Source of the DNA: Halomarina litorea
GTDB taxonomy: Archaea > Halobacteriota > Halobacteria > Halobacteriales > Haloarculaceae
Direction: 5' to 3'
Assembly (NCBI RefSeq): GCF_024227715.1
Contig: NZ_CP100448.1
Span: 1,240,001 to 1,304,000 of the forward strand
DNA length: 64,000 nt
Notes under the pieces: model-generated
Databases searched by the model: none
What the model saw: only the letters and a program-made list of their open reading frames with translations
Told to the model about the DNA's origin: nothing
Shown here: in pieces, positions 26,116-35,035 of the stretch
Position numbering within the stretch: position 1 is the first letter of the stretch
Layout: every line of letters starts with the position of its first letter
Program-made: the position numbers and the translations under genes

Positions 26116-26298
26116 ATGCGCCAGCACGCCGTCACGACGGCGACGGTCCTCTACGAGGCAGGGACGCTCACACTGACACAGGCCGCCGATTACGCCGGTG
26201 TCTCCGCCGGGAAGATGCGCGAGACGCTCCGCGCGCGCGGCATCGACGTGCGCGTCGAGTCCCTCGCCGTCGAGGAGACGCCCGTCGCCGCGGACTGA
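26116..26298 (+). CDS. Small protein, UPF0175/DUF7317-like, copy 2
   Basis: The 60-residue product starts MRQHAVTTATVLYEAGTLTL and continues TQAADYAGVSAGKMRETLRA with RGIDVRV after the second helix. Compared with copy 1 at 25881, both share the HAV-T-A--LY-AGTLTL-QAA-YAG core, which is direct evidence of duplication. This copy keeps the full helix pattern and the Arg-Gly end typical of UPF0175. It has its own leaderless-type promoter. Both are probably small DNA- or protein-binding regulators; targets are unknown. Confidence 0.8.
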   Translation: MRQHAVTTATVLYEAGTLTLTQAADYAGVSAGKMRETLRARGIDVRVESLAVEETPVAAD

Positions 26299-26402
26299 GT
26301 CGCCGAGCGTCCGACGCCGCCCCCCTGGGGCAGCGTCGCCTCGGCGTTCACCGACGCCGTGCCGCCCGTTCTCGATGTGTCTTTCGTTCACACACCGTAC
26401 GG

Positions 26403-27419
26403 TCAATCGGTCAGTATCACCGACGCCGCTCCGCCCCCCACGACCGTCGGGAGCCAGTACGTCGCCGCGCGGTGGATCAGCACCGCCGCGCTCACCGTCC
26501 CCACCGCCGCCGGCGAGACGGCCACGAGCAACCCGATGAGTAGCGCCTCCACGCCTCCGAGTCCGCCCGGTGTCGGCGCCAGCGCCGCGAGGTCGCCGAC
26601 CGGGACGGCGAGGAACGTCACGAGGTAGGGGACCGACACGCCGAGGCTGGCGAGCGCGAGCCACAGCGAGGTGGCGAGCGCGACCCACCCCAGCGCCGAG
26701 AAGCCGACGGCGAGCGCCAGCCGTCGCCGGTCGGAGCCGACTCGCTCGATGGACTCGAAGAACCCCTCGATGCGCCGTTCGACGGCGTCGTCCGCCGGGG
26801 TCGAGACCACCGGGAGCGCGTTCGCGACGGTCCGGACGACGGGGGTGAGCGCCCGCACTACCGCCCGCTCGATTCGATACCGGTTCGTCCACCCGACGTA
26901 CACGCCCACCGGAACGACGACGGCGAGGGCGAGTACCGTCGCAGCCACGTACTCCAGTCGCTGGCCGAACGTGATGCGGGTGGCGACGAACCCCAGTCCG
27001 AGGAGTCCGAGTGTCAGCGTCGGGACGAAGTGGAGTGCGTCCACGCTGGCGATGGTCGCGAGGCCGTCCTCGTAGTCGCGGTCGGTGGCCCGCGAGATCA
27101 GCAACGCCGAGAGCGGTTCGCCGCCGGCCTGCCCGAACGGGGTGACGTTGTTGGCGAACGTCGCACCCGCGAAGACGACCAGCGACTCGAAGACGCCGCG
27201 CCGTTCGCCGAGCGACCCCAGCACGACCCGGAGCGAGAGTCCCCACGAGCAGAGCCAGACCGTGGCCGCGAGGAGGACTCCGAGGAGGTATCGCGGGCGA
27301 GCGTCCCGGAGCGCCGAGAGGACGCTGTCGACCCCGACGAGCCAGAACACCAGTCCGAACGCGAGGCAGCCGCCGACGAAGCCCACGACGACGGTCCGGG
27401 TGTCCGCTTTCAGTTGCAC
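26403..27419 (-). CDS. Lysylphosphatidylglycerol synthase TM / YbhN-like membrane protein
   Basis: The protein of about 338 residues is a multi-pass membrane protein of the UPF0104/YbhN family, whose members act as lipid flippase-like or unknown membrane proteins. Seen are VVVGFVGGCLAFGLVFWLVG near the start, the signature FAGATFANNVTPFGQAGGEP (about residues 75-94), and PTPGGLGGVEALLIGLLVAV near the end, the typical GG-x-G-x-x-E loop. The open frame is longer, but a GTG at 27419 (VQLKADTRTVVVG) with a purine-rich stretch before it gives the family length. It lies 62 bp after the NCS2 permease on the same strand and may be co-transcribed. Confidence 0.85.
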   Translation of the reverse strand: MQLKADTRTVVVGFVGGCLAFGLVFWLVGVDSVLSALRDARPRYLLGVLLAATVWLCSWGLSLRVVLGSLGERRGVFESLVVFAGATFANNVTPFGQAGGEPLSALLISRATDRDYEDGLATIASVDALHFVPTLTLGLLGLGFVATRITFGQRLEYVAATVLALAVVVPVGVYVGWTNRYRIERAVVRALTPVVRTVANALPVVSTPADDAVERRIEGFFESIERVGSDRRRLALAVGFSALGWVALATSLWLALASLGVSVPYLVTFLAVPVGDLAALAPTPGGLGGVEALLIGLLVAVSPAAVGTVSAAVLIHRAATYWLPTVVGGGAASVILTD

Positions 27420-27481
27420 GTCCCTACCCTCACGCCTCGTCGGCAAGAACGCGAGGGTTGCACCGTCCACGACGGCCGCGC

Positions 27482-29071
27482 TCAGTCGCCCTCGCTCGTG
27501 GGCGCGCCCCCGTCGCGGCCCCGGATGCGGTCGACGACGGAGACGAACTCGGCGTCGTCCTCCGTGAGGTCGCGCCACGCCGTCAGGCCGCGTTCCTCGT
27601 CGGTCCCGGGGATAGTGTTGTCGAGGAAGAAAGCGAGGAGGCCCCCCACGGCCATCCCCGTCCCGCCGATGACGTAGACGGTCTGTGCGACCACGTCTGT
27701 CCCGAGGGCGGGACCGAGCACCGCGACGTCGGCCAGTCCGGCCTGCAGTTGCCCCGCGCTGATGCCACCCATGTACGCCGGAATCGCGAGCCCCGCGAAC
27801 AGCGAGAAGCCGACGACGAAGATGTTGCGCTGCTTGTCGAGGTCCACGTACTTCAGACTCGACAGACCCACGGCGGCTATCTGCCCGAACATGACGACGT
27901 AGAGGCCGCCGATGATGGGCGCGGGCATGGTGGCGAACAGCGTCCCGAAGTAGCCCACGTAGCCCACGAGGAGCATCACGACCGCGCCGATCTGGACGAC
28001 GTACCGCGAGGCGACGCCCGTGATGCCGATGGCTCCGACGTTCTCCGTATAGGAGGTACAGCCGTTGCCGGTACCCATGATGCCGGCGAACAGCGACCCG
28101 AGCCCCTCCATTCCGATGCCGTGGTCGATGCGGCGGGGACTCGGCGCGCCCTTCCCCGCCATCCGGGCGACGGAGTGGTAGTCCCCGAAGCTCTCGATGA
28201 CCGACGCGAGCATCCCCGCGAACATTCCGACGACGAACGACGCCTCGAACGCCGGCAGCCCCCACTGGAACGGGACGATGGGCTGGAGCGGTTGTGCGGC
28301 CGCCACAGCACCCAGATCGACGTAGCCGGGCGACCCCGGCGCGTAGACGCCCGCGACCGAGAGGACCGCCGCGAGCATCCACGCGACGGCCAGTCCGAGC
28401 AGGACTGGGAACAGCTTGAACGCCCGCGAGCGCCGGTCGAGGTACTGCGAGAAGAGGACGATGAGCACCACAGTCGCCCCGAGGAGCCACCAGTTCTGCT
28501 GGGCCCCCTCGACGCCCGACATCACGTCCGTAATCTGGGGGACGCCGAACAGCGAGAGGCCGATGAGCGTGATGACCGGCGAGATGACCAGCGGGCCGAC
28601 GTAGCGCTTCAGTCGGCCCATCACGCCGAAGTAGCCGATGCCCATCTCGGTGAGGCCGGCGACGATGACCGCGCCCTGTAGGTTGACGATCATCGTCTCC
28701 CACCCCACCCCGCGGTCCTGCAGGACGAGGATGATGGCGATGGCGGGCGCGAGCATCGAGAACGTCCCGCCCTGCACGATAGGGTAGCGGTTTCCAATCG
28801 TGGTCTGTCCCAGCGTCGCCACCCCCGAGACGACGAAGAACGTCCCGATGAGGCGCGCCGTCGCCCAGTCGGGCATCCCCATCGTCGTCGCCAGCACGAG
28901 CGGAATCGCCACGCTGGCACCGATCATCGTCAGGTAGTGCTGGAAGCCGAGCAACACGGACGTGCCAAGCGGCGGGCGGTCCTCGATGCCGTACTCGACG
29001 AAACTCGCCGCCTCGCGCTCCCCGACCGTCCCGTCGGTCCCGGTCGCCTCCGACCGCTCGCCGTCACTCAT
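27482..29071 (-). CDS. Nucleobase:cation symporter-2 (SLC23) family permease
   Basis: The 529-residue protein is a 14-helix transporter of the uracil/xanthine permease family. The frame is open 121 codons further upstream, but MSDGERSEATGTDGTVGERE at 29071 begins the conserved part. Family marks include GFQHYLTMIGASVAIPLVLA, the QGGTFSMLAPAIAI helix, ESFGDYHSVARMAGKGAPSP (related to the Q/E-x-N-x-G-x4-T region), and GTGNGCTSYTENVGAIGITG. Substrates in the family are uracil, xanthine, uric acid or ascorbate; which one cannot be told. A 26-codon frame overlaps its start (29064-29144). Confidence 0.92.
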   Translation of the reverse strand: MSDGERSEATGTDGTVGEREAASFVEYGIEDRPPLGTSVLLGFQHYLTMIGASVAIPLVLATTMGMPDWATARLIGTFFVVSGVATLGQTTIGNRYPIVQGGTFSMLAPAIAIILVLQDRGVGWETMIVNLQGAVIVAGLTEMGIGYFGVMGRLKRYVGPLVISPVITLIGLSLFGVPQITDVMSGVEGAQQNWWLLGATVVLIVLFSQYLDRRSRAFKLFPVLLGLAVAWMLAAVLSVAGVYAPGSPGYVDLGAVAAAQPLQPIVPFQWGLPAFEASFVVGMFAGMLASVIESFGDYHSVARMAGKGAPSPRRIDHGIGMEGLGSLFAGIMGTGNGCTSYTENVGAIGITGVASRYVVQIGAVVMLLVGYVGYFGTLFATMPAPIIGGLYVVMFGQIAAVGLSSLKYVDLDKQRNIFVVGFSLFAGLAIPAYMGGISAGQLQAGLADVAVLGPALGTDVVAQTVYVIGGTGMAVGGLLAFFLDNTIPGTDEERGLTAWRDLTEDDAEFVSVVDRIRGRDGGAPTSEGD

Positions 29072-29144
29072 CGGTCGATACCCCCCGAACCCCCCGTTCT
29101 GCGTACCCGTCGCACATGCAGTCGTCTGGCGAGTGGTGGCCCAT
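29064..29144 (-). CDS. Possible short upstream ORF, 26 codons, overlapping the NCS2 permease start
   Basis: The frame encodes MGHHSPDDCMCDGYAERGVR plus six residues and stops 8 nt inside the permease gene, so ribosomes ending here could restart on the permease ATG. An alternative ATG at 29117 would give 17 residues and lies near the transcription start predicted from TTTATT at 29151-29156 (minus strand). It could equally be chance. There is no Shine-Dalgarno evidence and no recognised family. The rest of the 216-bp gap to the divergent gene at 29288 shows only promoter-like sequence. Confidence 0.25.
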   Translation of the reverse strand: MGHHSPDDCMCDGYAERGVRGVSTDE

Positions 29145-29287
29145 GGCGTGAATAAACCTACCGAGTGGGCCGCACACGTCCCGCTCGGACGACAGGTCGG
29201 AGGCGCGATGGCCGAGGACCCGAGGGAGTCGAGCGGCCGACCGTTGCAAGCCCAACCACTACTCGGCGGCCGCCCCACCCGTCGCGT

Positions 29288-29761
29288 ATGGGTACGCGAT
29301 ACGACGAGGGCGAGGTGGTCGCGACGCCGGACGGTCGTGGCGTCGTCGCGGCCGTCCCGACCGACTCCTTCGAGTTCCCACAGGCGAACGGCGGCCTCAC
29401 CGAGGTGACAGCGAGCGACGACCGGCCAGCGCACGTCGTCGGCCTCGAATCGGGCGGTTCCGCGGTCTACCGCGCCTCGGCCATCGAGGGGACCGACTTC
29501 GAGGGGGACGACACGACGACCGAGACGACGGACGACGACCGCCTCACCGCCGTCGTGGACGAGGGCGTGGACGGTCTCGACGAGTTGCCGGAGGGGTGGG
29601 ACCGCGAGAGCGTCCTCGAGTTCTGGTCGTCCGTCGGCGGGACGTGGGAGTCGGCGGTGTCGGATCTGACAGACGAGTTCGGCGAGGACCGCGCGAAACA
29701 GTTGGCCGCCGCGATGAAGGACGAACTGCTCGGTACCGAGCGCTGGCGGAACCGCTTTTGA
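29288..29761 (+). CDS. Conserved-looking acidic hypothetical protein
   Basis: The 157-residue protein starts MGTRYDEGEVVATPDGRGVV, an SH3-like or KOW-like beta stretch (residues 5-60), followed by an acidic, Thr/Asp-rich linker. A helical C-terminal part follows with WDRESVLEFWSSVGGTWESA and LAAAMKDELLGTERWRNRF. The two-part layout suggests a small beta domain joined to a helical bundle. I recognise no named family. The ATG at 29288 follows the upstream gap closely; an earlier in-frame start would add 41 low-complexity residues. It is the first of three plus-strand genes. Confidence 0.75.
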   Translation: MGTRYDEGEVVATPDGRGVVAAVPTDSFEFPQANGGLTEVTASDDRPAHVVGLESGGSAVYRASAIEGTDFEGDDTTTETTDDDRLTAVVDEGVDGLDELPEGWDRESVLEFWSSVGGTWESAVSDLTDEFGEDRAKQLAAAMKDELLGTERWRNRF

Positions 29762-29831
29762 GGGGCGTCACCGGGGCACACCCGGGTGGTCGATTCGAAA
29801 CCCACACTCCCGGAGACGTGCTTCGGCGAGT

Positions 29832-30260
29832 ATGAACCTCACGTCGAGCTATCTCCTGTGGGCGGCGGTAGCCCTCGCGGCCTACACGTTCGTCCCCGTC
29901 TTCACGAAAGCGGCCACCGACGGCATCCCGAGCAACACCGTCGCCTTCTGGGCAAACGCCATCCTCGCCGTTCTCGCCCTCGGCGTCGTCCTCGTCTCCG
30001 ACGACCCCATCGTCGGTGCGCTGGACCACCCGAAGGCGCCGTACATGCTCGCGGGCGGCCTCTGTCTCGCCGTCGGCATCATCTCGTACTACCGGGCGCT
30101 GTCGCTCGGCCCCGTGAGCATCGTCGTCCCCGTCTTCGGCCTCTTCCTCGTGACCAGTCCCCTCGTGGGCGCGGTACTGCTGGACGAACCGCTGACCCTG
30201 CGGAAGGCGGCGGGCGTCGTCATCGCACTCGTCGGCGTCTACCTCGCGACGAGCGGGTAG
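29832..30260 (+). CDS. EamA-family small membrane transporter (single repeat unit)
   Basis: The 142-residue protein has about five transmembrane helices (SYLLWAAVALAAYTFVPVFT at the start and KAAGVVIALVGVYLATSG at the end). It carries one EamA repeat with the GGLCLAVGIISYYRALSLGP and LLDEPLTLRKAAGVVIALVG signatures. Full-length members carry two repeats of about 140 residues, so this is a half-size version that would have to pair as a dimer. This is normal for some archaeal EamA and SMR-like proteins and not by itself a sign of truncation. The substrate is unknown. The ATG at 29832 lies 70 bp after the acidic hypothetical gene. Confidence 0.85.
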   Translation: MNLTSSYLLWAAVALAAYTFVPVFTKAATDGIPSNTVAFWANAILAVLALGVVLVSDDPIVGALDHPKAPYMLAGGLCLAVGIISYYRALSLGPVSIVVPVFGLFLVTSPLVGAVLLDEPLTLRKAAGVVIALVGVYLATSG

Positions 30261-30347
30261 GCCGTTCCGACCGGCGGCGAGGGACAGCTCAGTCGTGCGA
30301 ATCGCGGGAGTCCAACCGCTTATGCCCCTCGCGGGGGAGGGGCCACT

Positions 30348-33300
30348 ATGGCTACAGGGGAGCGGGACCCCGCGGACGACGTGCGGGCGACGTACGACTA
30401 CCAGATGGGGGCGGTCGACCGCCCCGGCCTCGTCGACGACCTGGAGCGACAGGTCGACGGCGAGGTTCGCTTCGACGAGTACTCGCGACAGCTCTACGCG
30501 ACGGACGCCAGCGCCTACGAGGTGACGCCCGTGGGCGTCGTCTTCCCGCGCGACACCGACGACGTGGCCGCCGCCGTCCAGTACTGCTCCCGCCGGGACG
30601 TCCCCGTCCTCCCGCGGGGCGGGGGCACCTCGCTCGCGGGCCAGTCGGTCAACGCGGCCGTCGTCCTCGACTTCACGCGGCACATGGACGGCGTCGTGGA
30701 CGTGGACCCCAACGGCCGTCTCGCGCGCGCCCAGGCCGGGACCGTCCTCGGCGAACTGAACGCCGAACTCGCACCCTACGGGCTGAAGTTCGCGCCCGAC
30801 CCCGCGTGGGGCGACAAGAGCGCCCTCGGCGGGGCCATCGGCAACAACTCGACGGGCGCACACTCGCTGGTCTACGGCAAGACCGACTACTACCTCGAGT
30901 CCGTGGAGGCGGTGCTGGCGGACGGCACCGTCACCACCTTCGGCGAGATATCGGTCGACGAACTCCGCGAGAAGGCCGACCCGGACAGCGAGGCGTGGGG
31001 ACCGGAGGGCGCCGAGAGCGACCTCCTGCCCGAAATCTACCGGGAGGTGGTCCGCATCATCGACGAGGAGGCCGAGGAGGTGGACGAACAGTACCCCGAC
31101 ATGAAGCGCAACGTCTCGGGGTACAACCTCGACGTCCTCGTCGACGAGGCGCGCGGGGAGCGCAGACTGCCCGACGACTCCGGGCGCGACCCGGACAGCG
31201 AACCGGGCAGCGTGAACCTCGCGCGCCTCCTCGCGGGGAGCGAGGGGACCCTCGCCGTCGTCACGGAGGCCACCGTCTCGCTGGTCCCCGTCCCCGAGAC
31301 GAAAGCCGACGTGCTCCTCACGTACGACTCCCTGCTCGACGCGATGGCGGACGTCGCGCCCATCCTCGACCACGGCCCGGCGGCCGTGGAGGTGATGGAC
31401 GACGTGTTGCTGGACCTCGCCCGCGAGACGGCGGAGTTCCGGGACGTGGTCGGGATGCTCCCCGAGGGCACGGACGCCGTCCTCCTCGTGGAGTTCTACG
31501 CCGAGGACGATGGCGACGGCCGCCAGCAGGCCGCCGACCTCGTCGCCGACCGCGCCCCGAGTGCGGACACCACGCGCCACCCGAGTTCCGACCGCGTCGA
31601 GACGGACGCGCCACACCGCGCCCGCGAGGCGATGGAGGCCCACGACCCCGAGACGCAGGCGAAGTTCTGGAAGATGCGCAAGGCCGGCCTGCCCATCCTC
31701 CTCGGGCGGACCACCGACGAGAAGCACATCGCGTTCATCGAGGACACCGCCATCCCCGCCGAGAACCTCCCGGACTACGTGGCGGACTTCGAGGCGATTC
31801 TCGACGACGAGGGCACGTTCGCCTCCTACTACGCCCACGCCGGCCCCGGCGTCCTCCACATCCGCCCGCTGGTCAACACCAAGACCGTCGAGGGCGTCGA
31901 GCAGTTGTACGACATCGCCGACCGGGCGACGGACCTCGTCGTGGAGTACGGCGGGTCGGTGTCGGGCGAACACGGTGACGGCCGCGCGCGCACGCAGTGG
32001 AACCGGAAACTGTACGGCGAGCGCCTCTGGAACGCCTTCCGCGACCTGAAGTCGGCGTTCGACCCCGACTGGCTCCTGAACCCCGGCACCGTCTGTGGCG
32101 ACGTCGACATGCGCGAGCACCTGCGCTTTTCTCCCGAGTACGACTTCGAGGCGGGGTTCGACCCGACGCTCGACTGGGACACCGACAACGGCTTCCAGGG
32201 GATGGTCGAACTCTGTCACGGCTGTGGGGGCTGTCGCGGGTCGCAGGACGTGACGGGCGGCGTGATGTGTCCGACCTATCGGGCCATCGACGAAGAGGGC
32301 CTCTCGACGCGCGGGCGGGCCAACGCTCTCCGGCAGGCGATGAGCGGCGACCTCGACGGTCCCCTCGACGACGAGTTCGTCGAGGAGGTGCTCGACCTCT
32401 GTATCGGCTGCAAGGGCTGTTCGAAGGACTGCCCGAGCGAGGTGGACATGGCGAAGATGAAGGCGGAACTCGAGTTCGCCCACAAGCAGCGCAACGGCGC
32501 GAGCCTCCGGGACAGACTGTTCGCCAATGTCGACGTCGTCAACCGCCTCGGGAGCGCCTTCGCCCCCCTCTCGAACTACCTCATGTCGCTGCCCGGTGCG
32601 GGGACGCTCCAGGAGTCGCTGCTCGGCATCGCCCGCGAACGGAGCCTGCCGGGGTTCCACAGCGAGAGCTTCGCCGACTGGTGTGCGACGCGCGACCCGG
32701 CGGTGTCCGAGGCGGACGCCGCCCGGAAGGTCCTGCTCTTTCCCGACACCTACACCAACTACAACGACCCGGCAGTCGGGAAGGCGGCCGTCCGCGTCCT
32801 CGAAGCCGCGGGCGCGCACGTGCAGGTACCCGACGTGGAGCCGAGCGGCCGGGCGGCCCACTCGAAGGGCTTCCTCGACGTGGCACGCGAGCGCGCGTCG
32901 GCCAACGTCGAGACGCTCGGCCCCCGCGTCGAGGAGGGCTGGGACGTGGTGCTCGTCGAACCCTCCGACGCGGTGATGCTCCAGTCGGACTACCTTGACC
33001 TCCTGTCGGGGTCGGCCGTCGAGACGCTCGTGGCCAACAGCTACGGCCTCTGTGAGTACCTCGACGTCCACCGGCTGGACGAGGGGATGGGGTTCGCCGG
33101 GTCGGGGTCGTTGACCTACCACGGCCACTGCCACCAGAAGTCGACGATGAAGGACCACCACGCCGTCGGCGTCCTGCGCCGCGCCGGCTACGACGTGGAC
33201 CCCCTCGACTCCGGGTGCTGCGGGATGGCCGGGTCGTTCGGCTACGAGGCCGAACACTACTCGATGAGCCGCGCCATCGGCGACGTGCTCAAGGGACAGG

Positions 33301-33440
33301 TCGACGAGAGCCCCGGCGACCGGGTCGTCGCCCCCGGCGCGTCCTGTCGCTCCCAACTGGAGGAGTACGACGACCTGGAGAAACCGCCACACCCCGTCCA
33401 GTACCTCGACGCGGCGCTCTCCGAAACGTCGGCGAACTGA
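30348..33440 (+). CDS. FAD-linked oxidase fused to an Fe-S/CCG subunit (D-2-hydroxyacid dehydrogenase type, YdiJ-like)
   Basis: The 1030-residue flavoprotein joins a GlcD-like and a GlcF-like part in one chain. N-terminal: a PCMH-type FAD-binding domain (about 45-230; LPRGGGTSLAGQSVNAAVVL and GGAIGNNSTGAHSLVYGKTD) and an FAD-oxidase C domain to about 560 (HAGPGVLHIRPLVN). Middle: two ferredoxin-like motifs (CHGCGGCRGSQ with a later Cys near 625, and CIGCKGCSKDCPSEVDM near 690). C-terminal: CCG domains with HGHCHQKS and DSGCCGMAGSFGYEAEH. Family members oxidise D-lactate, glycolate or D-2-hydroxyglutarate and pass electrons to the respiratory chain. At this length and order it resembles YdiJ-type enzymes; the substrate is not certain. 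It sits just upstream of a membrane-bound wHTH regulator. Confidence 0.9.
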   Translation: MATGERDPADDVRATYDYQMGAVDRPGLVDDLERQVDGEVRFDEYSRQLYATDASAYEVTPVGVVFPRDTDDVAAAVQYCSRRDVPVLPRGGGTSLAGQSVNAAVVLDFTRHMDGVVDVDPNGRLARAQAGTVLGELNAELAPYGLKFAPDPAWGDKSALGGAIGNNSTGAHSLVYGKTDYYLESVEAVLADGTVTTFGEISVDELREKADPDSEAWGPEGAESDLLPEIYREVVRIIDEEAEEVDEQYPDMKRNVSGYNLDVLVDEARGERRLPDDSGRDPDSEPGSVNLARLLAGSEGTLAVVTEATVSLVPVPETKADVLLTYDSLLDAMADVAPILDHGPAAVEVMDDVLLDLARETAEFRDVVGMLPEGTDAVLLVEFYAEDDGDGRQQAADLVADRAPSADTTRHPSSDRVETDAPHRAREAMEAHDPETQAKFWKMRKAGLPILLGRTTDEKHIAFIEDTAIPAENLPDYVADFEAILDDEGTFASYYAHAGPGVLHIRPLVNTKTVEGVEQLYDIADRATDLVVEYGGSVSGEHGDGRARTQWNRKLYGERLWNAFRDLKSAFDPDWLLNPGTVCGDVDMREHLRFSPEYDFEAGFDPTLDWDTDNGFQGMVELCHGCGGCRGSQDVTGGVMCPTYRAIDEEGLSTRGRANALRQAMSGDLDGPLDDEFVEEVLDLCIGCKGCSKDCPSEVDMAKMKAELEFAHKQRNGASLRDRLFANVDVVNRLGSAFAPLSNYLMSLPGAGTLQESLLGIARERSLPGFHSESFADWCATRDPAVSEADAARKVLLFPDTYTNYNDPAVGKAAVRVLEAAGAHVQVPDVEPSGRAAHSKGFLDVARERASANVETLGPRVEEGWDVVLVEPSDAVMLQSDYLDLLSGSAVETLVANSYGLCEYLDVHRLDEGMGFAGSGSLTYHGHCHQKSTMKDHHAVGVLRRAGYDVDPLDSGCCGMAGSFGYEAEHYSMSRAIGDVLKGQVDESPGDRVVAPGASCRSQLEEYDDLEKPPHPVQYLDAALSETSAN

Positions 33441-33473
33441 CTCGACGGTAGCACGCGTCGGCGATACCCGTAC

Positions 33474-33483
33474 GGATTTTATA
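33474..33483 (+). promoter_or_regulatory. TATA box of the membrane-tethered wHTH gene
   Basis: GATTTTATAG lies about 28 bp before the ATG at 33508, the spacing expected for a leaderless transcript. It is the only A/T-rich run in the 67-bp gap after the dehydrogenase, so the regulator probably has its own promoter. Confidence 0.55.
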
Positions 33484-33507
33484 GCTCGCCTCCGACTGGA
33501 GAGCCAG

Positions 33508-34797
33508 ATGGCTCGCCCGTGGCTCGTCGTCGTCCTCCTCACCCTGCTCGTAGCACCGGTCGGCCACGGCGGGGTAGCGACGGCTCTCGACGCCGGGGCG
33601 GACACCGCCGTCGGCGCGAGCGACGGCTCCGGCCTCGGCGTCGACGTGGGTCCCGCTACCGACGAGCGCACCGCCCCCGGTGACTTCGCCGCTCTCGGCG
33701 AGCGTACCGGGGTCGCTGCCGCCCAGAGTCAGGAGTTCGACCGGACCGTGTTCTCCATCGAGGTCTACGAGAACGGGTCGGCACGCTGGACGTTCAGCTA
33801 CCGGCGGTCGCTCGCGAACGAATCCGAGCGGGCGCAGTTCGAGGCGTACGCCGAGGAGTTCAACGCGGAGGAGACGGCGACGTACCGCGACTTCATGCGC
33901 CGCGCGGACGCGCTCGTCCGCGCCGGGGCAAACGAGACCGGCCGGGAGATGAGCGCGACCGACTTCCGCCGGGAGGCCTCGGTCAGCAACCTCGGCAACC
34001 AGGGCATCGTCGAGATGTCCTTCCGGTGGGACGGGTTCGCTGTGACCGAGGGCGACCGCGTCGTCGTTGGGGACGTCTTCGAGGGCGGCCTCTACATCGG
34101 TCCGACCCAGCGGTTCGTCGTCCGCTGGGAGTCGTCGCTCGAACCGCGGACGACGGAACCGCCGCCGACGCAGAACACGAGCGACTCGCTGGTCTGGAGC
34201 GGCGGGGAGAACGGTATCCAGTTCCTCGACGGTCAACCGCGCGTCGTGTTCGGCCCGGCGACGAACGGAACGGGCGACGGAAGCGGCGCGGGTGGCGGCG
34301 CCGGCACCGCCGGTCCGAACGACTCGGGACTGGCGGGGGATGTCGGAACGCCCGACGACGGCGACGACCTGCCCCTGTGGCCGCTGGTCGTCGGGGTGGT
34401 CGTCGTCGTCGGGAGTGTCGGTGTGGCGGCCAGACGCGGGCACCTGACGCCCGAGTCCGACGGCGAGGACGGTTCCCCGGGGGCTGACGTCGGGACCCCG
34501 TCGGATGGCGACGGCGGGGTGCCGGCCACCGACCCGCCGGAACCGGCCGTCCCCGACGAGGAGTTCATGACCGACGAGGACCGGGTCCTCGCCATGCTCG
34601 ACGCCAACGGCGGGCGGATGAAACAGGTCAACATCGTCGAGGAGAGCGACTGGTCGAAGTCGAAGGTCTCGATGCTCCTCTCGGAGATGGAGGAGGCGGG
34701 CCGCATCAGCAAACTCCGGGTCGGTCGGGAGAACATCATCTCGCGGGCAGGCGACGAACCCGCCGCGAGCAGGTCGCAGTTCGATGATGACGCGTAA
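33508..34797 (+). CDS. Membrane-tethered transcriptional regulator with C-terminal winged helix
   Basis: The 429-residue protein has a signal peptide (MARPWLVVVLLTLLVAPVGH, ending near residue 28), an extracellular beta-rich domain of about 230 residues (FSIEVYENGSARWTFSYRRS, RFVVRWESSL), and a flexible Gly/Thr linker. One transmembrane helix follows (LPLWPLVVGVVVVVGSVGVA, about residues 289-308), then an acidic linker and a cytoplasmic winged helix (EDRVLAMLDANGGRMKQVNI and SKVSMLLSEMEEAGRISKLR). This matches a haloarchaeal group in which an outside sensor domain is fused to a DNA-binding domain (DUF7345 and DUF7343 types as I recall them). It could sense the cell surface and act on DNA at the membrane. 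Targets are unknown. Confidence 0.88.
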   Translation: MARPWLVVVLLTLLVAPVGHGGVATALDAGADTAVGASDGSGLGVDVGPATDERTAPGDFAALGERTGVAAAQSQEFDRTVFSIEVYENGSARWTFSYRRSLANESERAQFEAYAEEFNAEETATYRDFMRRADALVRAGANETGREMSATDFRREASVSNLGNQGIVEMSFRWDGFAVTEGDRVVVGDVFEGGLYIGPTQRFVVRWESSLEPRTTEPPPTQNTSDSLVWSGGENGIQFLDGQPRVVFGPATNGTGDGSGAGGGAGTAGPNDSGLAGDVGTPDDGDDLPLWPLVVGVVVVVGSVGVAARRGHLTPESDGEDGSPGADVGTPSDGDGGVPATDPPEPAVPDEEFMTDEDRVLAMLDANGGRMKQVNIVEESDWSKSKVSMLLSEMEEAGRISKLRVGRENIISRAGDEPAASRSQFDDDA

Positions 34798-34863
34798 CAC
34801 GGGCGCGCCGAAACGCAACCGTTAAACGTGATTCCCCGATACAATCTATTGCAGACGAGGACT

Positions 34864-34938
34864 GCTCTGATGGTGTAGTCCGGCCAATCATATCACCCTC
34901 TCACGGTGATGACCGGGGTTCGAATCCCCGTCGGAGCA
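34864..34938 (+). tRNA. tRNA-Glu (anticodon CTC)
   Basis: The gene is 75 nt. Acceptor strands GCTCTGA and TCGGAGC pair with one T-G wobble. The anticodon stem-loop TCACC-CTCTCAC-GGTGA gives CTC. The T arm is CCGGGGTTCGAATCCCCGT, and A34938 is the discriminator. CCA is not encoded. A TATA-like GTTAAACGT lies about 40 bp upstream. Confidence 0.96.
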
Positions 34939-35035
34939 TTTTCCCACTCTCGAACCGCGAGCGACAGCGAGCGTGTTCTGAAACGAAATGTGGAGACGGG
35001 ATTCGAACAGCGAGCGAACGGAAGTGAGCGAGTGA

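Noticed and set aside
25881-26298. A toxin-antitoxin pair made of the two small paralogues.
   Set aside because: Both have the same antitoxin-like layout, and there is no toxin-like partner on either strand.
29544-33671. A 1375-codon open frame on the minus strand.
   Set aside because: It lies opposite the EamA gene and the well-supported FAD/Fe-S dehydrogenase and is low-complexity Arg/Gly/Val/Asp sequence; it arises from the strong third-position G/C bias.
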